The notes under the pieces are model-generated. The model was not told the origin of the DNA. It saw nothing but the letters and a program-made list of their open reading frames with translations, and did no database searches. Made by a program: the position numbers and the translations under genes. Of a DNA stretch of 64,000 bases, positions 13,313 through 25,242 are shown piece after piece. Each line of letters begins with the position of its first letter. The stretch's first letter is position 1. Origin of the DNA: Echeneis naucrates (taxonomy: Eukaryota > Chordata > Actinopteri > Carangiformes > Echeneidae); NCBI RefSeq assembly GCF_900963305.1, contig NC_042521.1, positions 7,273,614-7,337,613 on the forward strand, written 5' to 3'.

Positions 13313-15745
13313 ACACTATAGTTATCAGTTATTTCTCAATACCTTATCACAGACTTGCTCCTACAGCAAACATTGTTTACTCTGTCAGACAGCAAAGGAG
13401 AGCTGTGAATATTAATGCTGACTGAAACTTTGCCACTAAATCAGTGAATATGCAGTTTTATATATATATATATTTATATATACACTTAAATGCTTTTGTA
13501 AAAGCCTTCATCATAATGACATATGTTGGCATTGAGGAAAAAAAGTTTTAGTTTTAGAGTTTTAATATGAATTATCAGAATCTACTCAAGAATTTTTCCA
13601 GAGTCATGATTCAGCTGTTTGAATGGAAACACTGCATGTTCAAAACTATTACTCAGCAGTCTGACCCCACCCAGGCTTCACCTAACGGTCGGATTTCCTC
13701 CAACGTATTCAAAGCTATTTAAAAGCACCACTAGCAGACACAAAGGAAGTAACATCCTGTATTTGATAGGAGGAGTAACAGAGAGGGCCGATGGGATATG
13801 TGAGAAAAAGTTTGGCCTTGATATAGAAAGTGAAATAAATAGAAAGGGAGAAGCAAATAAAAAGAAGAAAGAGAGAAGGGGGAGCAAAGGAGGAGTGAGT
13901 TGGCCACGTTCCAGTAATTCAATTCAGTGACCTATATTCACACTAGTGAGAGAGTCAGGGAGAAGGGGAGAGGCCTGAATTGCCAGATTTGTTCTTTTCC
14001 CAAACAGACATCCCAAAGAGTTGACTAATATAGAAGAACTGTGTCTGTGCATGTATGGACCGCTGGCTATGACTGAGAATGAGTGTATTAGAGCTATGGT
14101 GTCAATTTGCCACCAGCCAGGCATCTAAGTGCCCCCAGATGGTCTGTCTACTGAAGGACTTGGCTTTGTAGTAGAATTTAAGCTGTTTCTCATCTGTCTT
14201 CCTGCTGCAAAATGTGACCGAGTGCCTGTTGACCCACTTCACTGCCCATAACAAAAGTCAGAGGACTGGATAGAGAGATTGGGGTTTCCAGAAAGATGGC
14301 AGATTAAAGAGGAAAACCTACATAAATTGATGTAAAGCACAGGCACTATGGGGTTAAACCGCTGGCACAGAGCCTGCAAATTTCTGAAGCTCTGCCAGAG
14401 AAATATAACTTCACTCATTTGGTGTTTTAAAGAGAGTGAGTCAGAGCTTCCAACAGAGCTATTGTGAAAGCTAAAGCATATGATTCACATAATTTACATA
14501 TACAGAATTCAGCATAGTTTTCTGTGGACCTCTTGTCAGATATGGATGGTTTGCATGGTCGGACTCTACTTACATATTTCAGGGTTTTCCCTAAATTTTC
14601 AGCAGTCTCTATAGTAAATACTGTATAACGGTTAAAAAAAAAAAAAGAATTTTGTTTTTCCGAGCCATTTTTTTACAATTTAATTTAACTGGGTTTGAAC
14701 TTTCAGGCGCCATCACGGGATTGTGAAGGTCTCATACACCTAATAGAGATCAGTACAAAACTGGGCATGTCTCCGCTGGATAGTCCATGAAGACCTGTCT
14801 TCTACCCAGAGAGGAACAGCATAACATGATGCTGACATGTTAACTGACATCTCACATCGAACGTAACTACCTCACTTATTCCACACTTTCAAATCATGAA
14901 TTCCCAGTGGACTTCCATATTCAAGAAATAAGTGCTATCCAGGCTCATGACATTGATGTCTTTTTATGTTTAGATCGAAAACACAGAGCTACTGAGGGAG
15001 AATCGATGACAAAGCAAATGCATAATGTGTTTGTTGATCAATCGCTGACTGTCTGATGGTGCCACGTTTTATACTCTGGATTGTGAAACACAGAGACATT
15101 GGTAGGTTTGAGGACATCTTTAGGAGCAATATGTGTGTGCATGTGTCTGCACCTGGTGTGTATAGCAGTACATCCACAGGCTGAGGGGCAGCGAGTTCCA
15201 GAGAAGGGTTAATTTTGTGCTTCAGCGTCTCTGCAGTTGTTCTAGGAACCATCATTGGGACTAGAGGAAGAAAAAAGATAAGTCACTGTCCTTTGGCAGG
15301 TGGTGAATAGACAAACACTAAAAACAAAACCCTGAAACACCAATAAAATCCTCACGCTCTCTAATGAGTCATTAAAACTAAAACCAAAAACCAAAGTTTC
15401 CAAATGATCCCAAACGAAACTTCCAAGCTTTTAATATATGCAAATAGCACCACATATAGTGAGTCAGCAACCATGTCCACAGCTGAAGGGAATTAGCTTT
15501 TACTGAGAACACTGCAACGCTAGCAACCAAAGCAAATTGGATGGTGGCAGTAAAGATATAATTAAGGCAAACTATAAAAACAACAATAATCATAATGCCA
15601 AACATCTTCTGCTACCTTCCAACTTGATGCGATCAAAGTGAGCCAGTTTAGAAGCTGCATAGATGGCTTTACTGCTCTGAAGGCTGCCCACTACTGCATC
15701 CATTAACAAGGCGTTGGTCAGAGCCTGCTGCATGTACTGCGGGTC
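10142..15745 (-). CDS. dennd3: dennd3 C-terminal exons, WD40 propeller (residues ~909-1,267)
   Basis: Nine exons. A helical lead-in ([27 protein letters not shown]) is followed by WD40 blades: [92 protein letters not shown] and [18 protein letters not shown], ending KIAIWKVE and TAG at 10,144-10,142. The domain probably mediates protein contacts. The donor after VKNQ (CAG|GTTATT) is weak. The intron between 13,170 and 11,419 contains a perfect hairpin (12,568-12,603). Confidence 0.93.
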
Positions 15746-17298
15746 CTGAAGAGAAATGTGCATTTAGAGTTAAAACACATTTGACATGTAGTGCTTCACA
15801 AAAAGTCAAAAAAGGGGGCTCGAGAGAAAAAAAGTTTTTCATTCTGGAATGAAAACATATCTGTCCATGAACTGGAAAACTCACAAGACAATGGAACAAT
15901 ATTTATTATTTTCCCAAAGAAGCTAATTCCTTCTTTTATGCGACCAACGGTAAAAGAAGCCACACCATTATTTTTGGTTTATTATATGACAAAGCATAAC
16001 ATTTTTTAGAAACTGAAACAATCAAGTTTGCATATTTTTCCAACTACAATGTAAAAATAGGAATGCAGAAGAGCATTTTAGAAGCCAGATTCTACTGCAG
16101 ATTTTGGCCTTAAAATACATGACACATGTTAAAGGACCATTCATGCTGCCAAAGTGGAAGAAAACTGTAAAATATGCAGCTTTAATATTCTGGGTGACAA
16201 TACTGACTGAAAATTAGGGGAATTAAGAGACTGTGACATGCAAATGACAGAAATTGAGAGTGTATGAGCGTGAGGGACAGGACAATGTTTCACAAGGGCG
16301 CAACTGTTGCATCATCTGGTTTCACAAAGGAAATGTTTGAAACCAATGTGTGTATTTATATACGTATGATGGGATTTTAAGGTCAGTAAAGTTTATGTCA
16401 CAGCTTCAAACACAAACTCACTGAGCAACTGATGGCCAGATAAAAGCTTAGGATGAGTAATAAGCATGCATAATTACTTGCCACACTATATTCCTTAGCA
16501 TTGATCCCTCTTTTCTTCATTTTGATTCTCCCCCATTTTTACACCCTCCTGTTTGGCATACCAACAGTTGCACACAACTTTAAAGTTAGAGACTTACCTT
16601 GTGTTGGTCAGCCAGGTTGCGTCCAGCCCACATCTCTTTGACCATGAGGTTCCAGAGCTCTGTCTCTGTTTTCAGATTGGCCTCAAACACCTCCTTCCTG
16701 CCCCGAACACGCAGCTTCAAGCTCGGGATTCGCAGGAGCAAGATGGGAGCTGAGGACACCTTCACTTCCTAAAGAGACGGAGATAAGATAAGACCTAAAT
16801 TACTATTACTGGCTAAACATACTGTACTTAGACTGATCCTGGACCTGCTTCACTATACAGTATATTACTTAAGATTTTACAAATCCAAATGAAAGCACTT
16901 GCAAAAAATTTGTATATAATTTATACCCAGAGAGCCACGCTGACCACCTAATATTCTGGTACGTCTCACCTCTAAGTCTCTGTACTGTGCCACCTCCACA
17001 TATCCCGGTCGTCCCTCAGTCAACAGGAAGAGGCGTCGTTGAGTCATGGCGATCTTCCCCACCCCGCGGCTCGTCTTGACTGAGGAGGATAGCTTGAAGA
17101 CGCACTCACTGGGTTCAATATGCTCCAACACAGACGCAGGCAGGCACACCTGTAAAATAAAATAAAAACGCTTTTGCAAATTCATCTTCTGCACTTGTGC
17201 TGAACCCCATACCACTCAGAGCTAACTTACATGAATTAGGGTTTCCAATTCAGCTAAATACCAGCTGTGTTACATACATGTACATGATAAAAAAGAAT

Positions 17299-17334
<36 letters not shown>

Positions 17335-20300
17335 TATATATATATATATCATATTCTAATATATTAAATATAATAATCATATTCTTTTTTATCATTTACT
17401 TTATATTTTAGAATCAAATCATACAGACCTCCTGTGCTTCAGCCTCAGTCTCCTTCCAGATGGTGTAAAACACCCTGAACAAGTCTGGACCAATCTGCTT
17501 CTGATGACCTGGAATCAAACGCAACACTTTGGCCATTTGGGGAATTTTTGGATATCCAGTATCCCTCTGTGTCAGACTTAATTTTATTTCTTGATTTCTT
17601 CATTTACCAAGAAATGGTTGACTAAGCAGCCTTTATGGGAGTGCACTGCTTCACACACACACACACACACAAACAGTTCAGTCTGTTAGTAAGCCTGCAC
17701 AGAGAATGGTTGGGGGTTGACATCCTTACTGTATTACAACAATGACTGCTTAGAGTGCAAAGTCCATTCACTCCCCCACACTTAGCCAGCATCCAATAGA
17801 GATAAAGCCCTCTGTTAGTGGCCCCTGAAAAGCAGCAAAGTCACTAAGAGGAAAGGTCTTTTCTCTCTTATAATAATCTAAAAAATAACAACAAAAAAGG
17901 CCAGTAATAACAATCTTCATCATAGTGAAAAAATGTGTAAAGATACATCGTAGTTGTAAGGAAATATGGACTGTCCAATTCGTGCCGTTGTGAATGACCT
18001 ATCAATGAGTTTCAGCCAACATCCTGTTTCAACAGGAAATAATATTGAAGATAATTTACACAATGAAAGGGAACTCGAAATGCTGTTTCAATCTGCCTTT
18101 AAGTAAACACAGAAACAAGAGGATGGCAGCAAATTGTCAGTTCACCTCAGCCTTTTCATATCCAAACTCAGCGGAATGAAGATGCTAGATTTCTCTCGAT
18201 TCTGCTGCTGCATTTCTCTCCCTTTCTCCAGCACACAGGTCAGAAGAAGAAACAAACTCTTACTAATAATGACAAGCAGGATGTGAAAGGTCTTTTCCAA
18301 TAAGATAATGTGGAGAACAAGATAAGCCCTCACGCCAGCTGTCCGCTCAGCTTTCCAACACAAACTTTTAGCTAAAACTTCTCTTCTACCGGCTCCCTTC
18401 CTCTGTCAAATTCTTATCTTAATTTAATTTCATTAAAAGCATTTAATAAAAGATGAATTAATGGCATATTTCCTTGATTCCTTGAAACGCAATCAATTTC
18501 AGTTCAGAGGAATGTGAACAACACTTCGCATGCATCACAAACTCTTTCTTAAAGAAGCAGTGAGGTAATGATTAACTAAGGAAATAAATGTTTGCCTGGA
18601 AATGGTAAGAAGGAGGGGTACAGCCGAACACTAAAATCACTGTGAAAGTTTGGGACAAAAGTTCCACTAGCAAATCTGTTTTCCACTGGGCACATACACA
18701 CAGACAAACACACAGTCTAAAACCAGCATACTGCGGGACCTACCAACAGTTAGCGCATCAAAGAGTCTGTGTATAGTTCCCTGGTCTTTTACAATCCCCG
18801 ACTCCTGGACACATTTCACAAACTCTTCCAGCTGCATGTATTTTTTGGGCAGCTGGAAGTGTTTCACGGTACCCTCCTCATGCCCGCTGCCATGGCACTC
18901 CCGTTCCCGCTCCTGGTCCCGCTTGACCCGACTGATGAGTCGCTTGAGCTCTGGACGTCTGTCTGCCTGTGGAGAGATTTGAACAATTATTCCCGACATT
19001 GGAACCAATAATTATTTATTTTAAAATCTGACCATTTGGTACTGACAGGTCACAATACACTTAGAGCTCAGAGGTTCATTCATTGATATGTAAATTGCTA
19101 CAATCGGTGTCATGATGTCACGAACTGACCTGCAACCGTTCAGCTTCAGGCAGAGAGTTGAGCAGCGACTTAACCATATGAGATGGGAAGATGTTGGAGT
19201 CTGTCTTATAAAGACTCTGGAAGTCCTCCAATGCATCCAGACGTCTGTTGGACACAGTGTTCACCAGACCGCGCAGGTAGTGGTACCTGAGGAAAACAGT
19301 TAAGGTGGTTGAAAAGGTAAAAAGTTCATTTTAATGTGCAGAGGTGGGGACAGTTTACATCATCTTTGCAGTGCATCAATGATCACCAGAATATGTGGTT
19401 ATTTTAACTTTTTGAATCACGGCTTGGTGCTTCAAAATTATTCTAGTCATAAATCAAGATGGTGTGAAAAAGGTTTATTACTCAAAGAATATAACCTTCT
19501 AGATTCCCTTTAGAAAACAATAACACATGACAGAAAAGCTTTGTTAGTTTAGATGTCTTTAACCTTGCTTCAGTACCTGGCCAGCAGAGCCGACTCTTCA
19601 GGTGGTGTGGCATTAATAGCCTTCCCCAGTGAAGTCACCATGTCAGAATAATAGTTCTGTATGTAGTGAAAGGCCAAAGGAGGGGGGAACTCCGGGAGAC
19701 GGAAAACTTTTGTTGGTTTGTGAGGAGACTTCAACCCTGGAATGAGACAAATTCAATTGAAGTTAATTGACTCTCTAACCATCCCCCTTTTCCTCCACTG
19801 GTACTGACCAACATCAGGAGTCATCTTTCTGAGAGAGGAGGGCCTGCTGCAGCTGATGGCTGTCAGGGTGTCATTGGCAGGTTGATCCAGGTTAGGCAGG
19901 CTGGCTCCCAGCCTCTTGCTCAGTCTGTTGGCTGGGCTGGTGTAGCTGCTATAGCCAGTTCTGGACAGTTCAGACATGGGAGGACGCCGAGGAGACTCTG
20001 TCATCGCGCGATTCCTGCTGAAAAATGATAGATTCAATGGTCCTGACAACGTGGGGGGGTTACATCAGGTTTGAGCGTATGTGGGAATTAATTAACATAA
20101 ATGTAAAAAAAAAAAAAGAAGTTTTGAATGAATAAACAGCTAATATTCTATGCTCCTCTGTGTTGCTTCGTTACCTCAGTCTCTGGTTGTGATGTAATAC
20201 CAGCCCCATACCTGTGTGCATTGTTGCGTGTGTTCTGCTCCATGTGACTGAAGGTGTCGCGTTTCCTGTTTAGCCTGTCTCGCAGGAATGTGTGGAAGAT

Positions 20301-23300
20301 ATGAGTTTCTAATACCTGAGGAAAAATATGCAGCACAGATTGTCAGTGTTTAGTGGTTTGTTTGTCTCTTGTTAATGTAAATGCGTATTTATACCTTTTT
20401 ATAAAAGGCCTGGTCAGCTGGTTCCCGGGTCCTCAGAAACTCCTCACTGTTGAAAACTCTGTGCTCATGGTTTAGAAAGTCCTGGACTCCTCTAAGAGAG
20501 GAACAAGGACAGACAGGGGTAACTTCAGACTGACTCAGTTTACCTGATGACCAGAGCATACTGACAGAGCCCTACCTGAAAATGTTGACCACTAGCTCCA
20601 GGGCAATGTTTTGTATCTGTGTGTTGAGTCTTTTCTGCCAGTCTCTGCGTTGACACCGCAGAGCACTGGCATCAGTGCCCGCACCAAGGTGGCAAAGCTC
20701 CAGGTCGTAATGAAGCTGGAGACACTCTGCCCTGTAAACACACCCAACAAGTATGTTAGCATAATATCGTGCGGTGTGCTCCTCAACAGCATTTGAGTTC
20801 CCCTCATAACTGTCTTTAGCAGGCAATAAGAACAGGAAGTTTAATTTTAGCTCCATATTTGTTCTAGCTGAGAGTCCTCTGTCAGCTCTAGTGTCACAGT
20901 GATGTTTCAAATATTCCCACGAATAAAAGAAAACAAAAAAGAAATGATGCAACAACAGAAACAATTTCAATCCAACATGAAAGATGGACATGCAGGAACA
21001 CAAAATTATACAAGCATGGACAGACTGTGCGTGTGCATGTGCGGCCATGTGCCACCTTGAGATAAAGCTCTCAGCTGCTGCCAGTGGGATAGCGGGTAAG
21101 TCAATGGTTTCAGACCATGACGACTGAATGATGCCATCGTCAATGTTCACTAGGATTAGGTCCTCTGTCTCCTGTACACAAGTAGAAACACACACACATT
21201 ACTGCCAAAACAATGAGTGTAGTTCATTTCTACAGCCTTACAGAGCCCTGCTCTGTTAGACAAGCAGCTACTGTTAAATACATGAAAAGAGTTTCTGTAA
21301 AACTGTGAATAAAGACGAGCGCAGTGGAGAATAAACCCTTATTGTTAAATAAGTTACATAAGCTCAATCAAACCTTTAAAAACAAACAAAAAAAACAACG
21401 CTCACTTGAGTGGAATATACTACCCATATAAACAACTGTAGTTTGCTTTCTGAAATTGCTAAGACTTTGGGCAGAGGTAGACTAATTCGTTTATTTTGTA
21501 ATGCTTCAATTCTGACTACAGTTGAAAGCATAAAACACATTTCTGCAAAGAAAAAACACAGGATGAACACGTTATTTTAATATGTCCTCCCTTGTGTGGA
21601 GAGGTACAATAGCTTGGATATCTATTTGTTTGCTTCCATCATCTTGAGCATGAAAAGTGCGATGAGCAGGATTAACCAATACAACTTCAGCCAAAACAAG
21701 GAAGCTAAGATTGTAATCATTGATCTTAATGAAAAATTAACTTGTGGTGCTTGATACACTGGTATACTTACAGCAGCAACCTCCTCAAAATGGCTGATGT
21801 GACAGCCCATCAGGAAGGCAGTGGGAGCCATCAGGAAGTCCAACATTCCTCTTGCCAAGACAGGGACATAGGGCTGCTGCCAGGACAGAGGCTGGAAGAA
21901 ACGTCAGAACAGGAGACGGATGAAAGATGGATGAAGAAACACTGAAGGGCGTTTTTTAGCTTCTGTTGTAAAAAGGTTGTCAGCGTTTGAAAGACATAGA
22001 CATAAGTTCCTTTCACACTGACCTGGAGATACAACAGCAGACTTTCTGCAACCAGAGTGAGTCTAGACCAGTCAGAGGAGAAGAAGACTATCCTCTGCTC
22101 TTGAAGAAGACAAGACAACACCTGGAGAAAGGAAAACCTGAGTCAACTATGAGTTCCCCCCAACAGGCAGTTGCAGTAATAAGATGGTATGACGTATATA
22201 AATACATAATACTGTATACAAACTACTAGAAGAGTCTTTTTCTGACCTATAGCGGGGTTAGGACTTGGGCTACAACTAATGATGATCCATAATCAACTGT
22301 TGATTAAATCTCCAGTTAATCAATTAGTCTAGCAAATGTCAGAAAATTGCATCCAAAAAACTAAATTCAGTCTCTTAACATATTAAAAGTATTGAATGAC
22401 TATCAGTCTAATTTGGTTTAGTCAATGTTTTACCTCAGAATTATTAAATACTTTAATACCAACAGTGTGTGTTTTGAACTACCTGGAGGAGTGTTGTGTG
22501 TGCGAAACAGAGGAAAGGTAGATGCAAGTCGATGTCGATAACTGGGCTGTCCTGATCATCCCTTGATGGAAGGACAACCTGAAGAGGACGGAGGCTGAAG
22601 GACTGAAGGAAAAAAAACAAAACACACAACAACACAAAAACAAACACACACACTGTAAAAATCAAGCAAACAGGACAGAGAAGACGAGAAGAAGAGCAAG
22701 AAAGGCCTGCAGAGTATTATCTGACCACATGCAACTGTCCAGGAGGTGGTAAAGGCACCAGAGACAGCTTCGCTGAAAACTCCTTGATCGTCTCCTCAAA
22801 GTCAGCTTGTCTTGCAGGCCGCAACTGGACCAGGAGACTGAGGAATAAATGTTGGAGATAAAAAGAGAGGGCTAAATATGTCTGGATTACTCAACACTTA
22901 ACAAAGGCCCGTTTGCCCCATAATTTAACAGAAGTTACCATGACAAGCAGTCTCTCAGAGCGTTATAGTAGGGGAACTTGGAGATGACACAAACAGCAAA
23001 GGGAATGTAGAGGCGAATCTTTGATGAAGGCCATCTGTGGCCATTGTGGACAACGCCCTCCTGGCAGGACTGAAAGAGCAACAAGAAACAATCCTTTGGT
23101 GTTAAAAAACTATCACAATTTATAAGTATGTGTGTGTGTGTGGGTACCTGTACAGCTCTGTAGTACTGCACAACGACTCCATGGGTTCTGTTCCCAAACA
23201 AGTCAGTAAAAACCAGGAAATGGTAATTGTCTTCCCTCTGCTCACTGGTTAACTGAAGGCCACCTATGAAAATCAAGAAAACGTGCCACAGAAAAGTGCA

Positions 23301-24782
23301 TAGTCATCAATTTCGTCATTTAAGGTAAACCAGACCAGATTTAACTGATGTAATCATCTGTTGTCAACACAGTATTACTCACAATAGAAATAGAAAAATT
23401 GCAACCCCTTAAAGATCTGAGGAATTTCAGCGAGACAATGATCCATGTTTTAATCACAGTGCACCAAATGGATTGTAGGGGGTGGTTAGATCTGAAGCAG
23501 TCGAGTCCTGTGAACATATTGCTCTGTGCTGAGGGGAAAAGGACTAGTGTATTTACAGATGAAATATCTATACTATTTTAGAGAGGAGCTCTCTCCATAA
23601 AAACCTCCTGACACTGCCGTCTCCACCCATGATCCCACACTTCATCACAACATCCAACGGGGTTATTTGTTTTTGTTTTGATGAGGCAAATGAAGCACAC
23701 TATACCAGGGAAACAGAGCTGCGGCAACGCAATGAGGTCCAGATCCTTTGGAACACTAATGTCCTCAGTTGCCGATGACACTTCGGCGCGACCAGCTGAA
23801 TCTTCATTAGATAATGACTCTGCTGCACGATCACGTCTCTTCTGCAAGATAATAAGAGTAATGTATTTTTTTTGAACACGGATCACTGCTAAATGTATCC
23901 CAACCTGCATCAATATGCGACATGATTGTATGACCGCTCAGAACAGAAAGAAACTGCATTCCAAAAACTTTCTCACCAAAACAAAAAAAAAAAAAAAAAA
24001 AGTATACCTTCTTAATGAAACTTCTCCTCCTCTGGACACGACTGAAAGCTGGACCAATCACCTGGCTGGAGCTGGTCTCTTTGTAGACAAAAGGGGGGGC
24101 ATGGACTTGCAGTACCTCCGCCTCCAGCAAGGGATATTCATTTAATTTACTCTGCTGATGAAGCTGTGACACAGTATGGAAGTATATTTGTATTGTTTGC
24201 TTACTAGTGACTGCATACATTAGTACAGTGCCTACACCACCAAATTTATTCTGCTTCAACCAGCATCATTACAAAATAACCATTTTAACCTTTCTGGCCA
24301 GTCACATTTGTAGGCTGAGACTAATCGTTGTTATCTTGCAGCTTATACCGTTAACTATTTCAACAAAGGTGTGACACTGACAGCGTTACTGTGCTCCTGT
24401 GGTTCTTTTAGTGGAGATACAAAATGTCTGCTGACCAGTAATCTAATATTAGTGGTCTTAATGTTGTGAGGTAAGTTTTACTTTTGGGAATATGTAAACC
24501 CTTTTTTCTTGTGATGGTTTACAGAAAGGCAAGAATAATTTCCCCTTCCTGCATATTATACTTTGTACAGATGAGCTATATTATTTATCAGTATTTCAGA
24601 CAGCTCACAGTGCTAAAATCTTTTTTTTTTTTTTTTTTACAATCTATGTTGTACAATCTATGAAATACTTGACTTCAGTCTTTTTATAAGGATTTACAGA
24701 CCTGATATACATCTCGTAGCTTATCAGTGGGGGCCCCAACAACTACACATGCCTCCAGCAGTCCAGATGGCAGCTCTGCCAT
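10142..24782 (-). CDS. dennd3: DENN domain-containing protein 3, Rab12 guanine-nucleotide exchange factor
   Basis: Twenty-nine coding exons joined by GT-AG introns give one continuous frame of about 1,267 codons (human about 1,198, recalled). Exons, 5' to 3': 24,800-24,702 (ATG at 24,782), 24,163-24,008, 23,841-23,706, 23,263-23,148, 23,069-22,939, 22,837-22,726, 22,602-22,483, 22,121-22,023, 21,891-21,772, 21,171-21,056, 20,731-20,576, 20,491-20,395, 20,315-20,212, 20,017-19,809, 19,736-19,577, 19,286-19,130, 18,966-18,744, 17,508-17,429, 17,149-16,970, 16,768-16,598, 15,745-15,616, 15,260-15,153, 13,267-13,170, 11,419-11,265, 11,108-11,042, 10,952-10,880, 10,798-10,683, 10,585-10,448, 10,336-10,142. 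Phases agree at every junction. Domain order is uDENN, cDENN, dDENN, helical linker, PHenn, WD40 repeats. In mammals DENND3 activates Rab12 and is stimulated by ULK kinases in starvation-induced autophagy. The start [14 protein letters not shown] was chosen because it resembles the mammalian N-terminus as I recall it; an in-frame upstream exon exists. Confidence 0.95.
12568..12603. repeat. Perfect 17-bp hairpin, 2-base loop
   Basis: The arms, beginning GAAACCCCCCTACTATG, are exact reverse complements across a CC loop, at 12,568-12,584 and 12,587-12,603. It lies in a dennd3 intron and includes a run of six C paired with six G. Confidence 0.9.
13275..13317. repeat. (CA)n tract abutting a dennd3 acceptor
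   Basis: On the minus strand this is a (TG)n tract ending seven bases before the CAG acceptor of the exon at 13,267-13,170. It leaves a poor polypyrimidine tract there. It is the same situation, on a smaller scale, as the ptk2 exon at 62,375. Confidence 0.9.
16598..17149 (-). CDS. dennd3: dennd3 PHenn domain exons (residues ~792-908)
   Basis: Two phase-0 exons. The first has [40 protein letters not shown] and AQYRDLE. The second has [38 protein letters not shown] and RNLADQHK. This GRAM/PH-like fold is the PHenn domain reported in mammals to bind actin and to fold back on the DENN module, with release on phosphorylation (recalled). Assignment rests on the [13 protein letters not shown] and [20 protein letters not shown] blocks. 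Confidence 0.9.
17301..17349. repeat. (TA)n microsatellite in a dennd3 intron
   Basis: About 24 TA units with one interruption (TAGATA). It lies 152 bases downstream, on the minus strand, of the PHenn exon at 17,149. Confidence 0.95.
17429..18966 (-). CDS. dennd3: dennd3 helical exons before the PHenn domain (residues ~691-791)
   Basis: Two exons encode [20 protein letters not shown], then [20 protein letters not shown] and [11 protein letters not shown], then [19 protein letters not shown]. The LPKKxMQLxxF and VQESGIVKD blocks match DENND3 as I recall it. The Arg/Glu-rich insert after LISRVK looks longer than in mammals. The intervening intron of about 1.2 kb holds a short (CA)n at 17,653-17,670 and no further exon that I can see. 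Confidence 0.88.
19130..20315 (-). CDS. dennd3: dennd3 linker exons with ULK-site-like serines (residues ~481-690)
   Basis: Four exons. The first finishes the DENN module ([20 protein letters not shown]). The second is a Ser/Pro/Arg-rich, probably disordered linker with GASLPNLDQ and RPSSLRK. These align by motif with the mammalian segments around Ser554 and Ser572, which ULK1/2 phosphorylate to switch on Rab12 exchange (recalled; numbering not checkable here). The third and fourth are helical ([40 protein letters not shown]). Exon 20,017-19,809 begins after a CAGCAG tandem acceptor, so a one-serine length variant is likely. Confidence 0.88.
20395..21171 (-). CDS. dennd3: dennd3 exons for the dDENN module (residues ~358-480)
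   Basis: Three exons give [11 protein letters not shown] and [14 protein letters not shown], then [15 protein letters not shown] and [18 protein letters not shown], then [20 protein letters not shown] and DQAFYKK. These match the helical dDENN part that packs on cDENN. The intron 20,732-21,055 is stop-free in the coding frame and divisible by three (see findings), which produces a misleading long open frame across two exons and the intron. Confidence 0.92.
21772..22602 (-). CDS. dennd3: dennd3 exons for the cDENN module (residues ~245-357)
   Basis: Three phase-0 exons of 40, 33 and 40 codons. Key motifs are [18 protein letters not shown], then [20 protein letters not shown] (the diagnostic cDENN strand-helix), then [20 protein letters not shown]. 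The RIVFFSSDW and [10 protein letters not shown] blocks are nearly invariant in the DENND3 family as I recall it. Because all three exons are symmetrical, skipping any one would keep the frame but destroy the fold. Confidence 0.93.
22726..24163 (-). CDS. dennd3: dennd3 exons for the uDENN module (protein residues ~28-244)
   Basis: Six exons. A basic, charged stretch ([20 protein letters not shown]) comes first, then the uDENN core with [54 protein letters not shown] and [16 protein letters not shown]. These are the signature strands and helices of the longin-like half of a DENN module, which with cDENN forms the Rab-binding surface. Introns are short (about 80-640 bases). All phases are consistent: the G of the CFPG codon is split between two exons and the Cys of DCLSC is split at the next-but-one junction. 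Confidence 0.92.
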
Positions 24783-25149
24783 GATGTCCAAGTGCATGAA
24801 CTGCTGAACACACAAACACAACATGCAAACATTTACAATAAAATCTCATACGTAAATAGCAATTTATTACTTTCATTTATAGCAGGGGAACTTTCCCTTG
24901 TTGCTTTAATTGGTCAATGAAGGAAATGCTACAAATCAATGAACAAGATGGCAATGTTTGTTATGAGGGATTGGTCTACTAATATGGCCAAACTCAAACT
25001 CTGTGACTCATCCTGGTTATATTCACAGAGCACTTGCGAAATAAGACAATCTGATGAATAATAACAATGGCAGAAGAGGCTGTGGTGAAGTTTATAAAAT
25101 GTCATGTTCAAGCAATGATTCATGACAAATTCCCTAAATAGATGCTGAC

Positions 25150-25242
25150 CTCATCTGAGTTCAACCTTCGAGTGACAGCGTAAAAGACAGGGTTAATTCT
25201 GAATTTAGCCATCACACCCAGTGCACACCAAAACTTCAACAT
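25150..25242 (-). CDS. dennd3: Possible upstream coding exon of dennd3 (alternative start)
   Basis: On the minus strand an ATG at 25,212 (context GTGATGG) opens 21 codons, MAKFRINPVFYAVTRRLNSD plus E. It ends at a GATGAG donor followed by GTCAGC, phase 0, and joins in frame to the exon at 24,800-24,702. That would add 27 residues before the conserved MAELPSG start. A second in-frame ATG lies at 25,242 in poorer context, with an in-frame TAG just before it. The exon may equally be 5' untranslated. The extension matches no DENND3 sequence I can recall. Confidence 0.4.

Noticed and set aside
13619-13930. 103-codon plus-strand open frame in a dennd3 intron
   Set aside because: Low-complexity Lys/Arg-rich end from an A/G-rich tract, no homology recognised and no promoter or splice signals.
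20572-21195. 207-codon single open frame on the minus strand
   Set aside because: It is two dennd3 exons plus the stop-free intron between them, not an independent gene.
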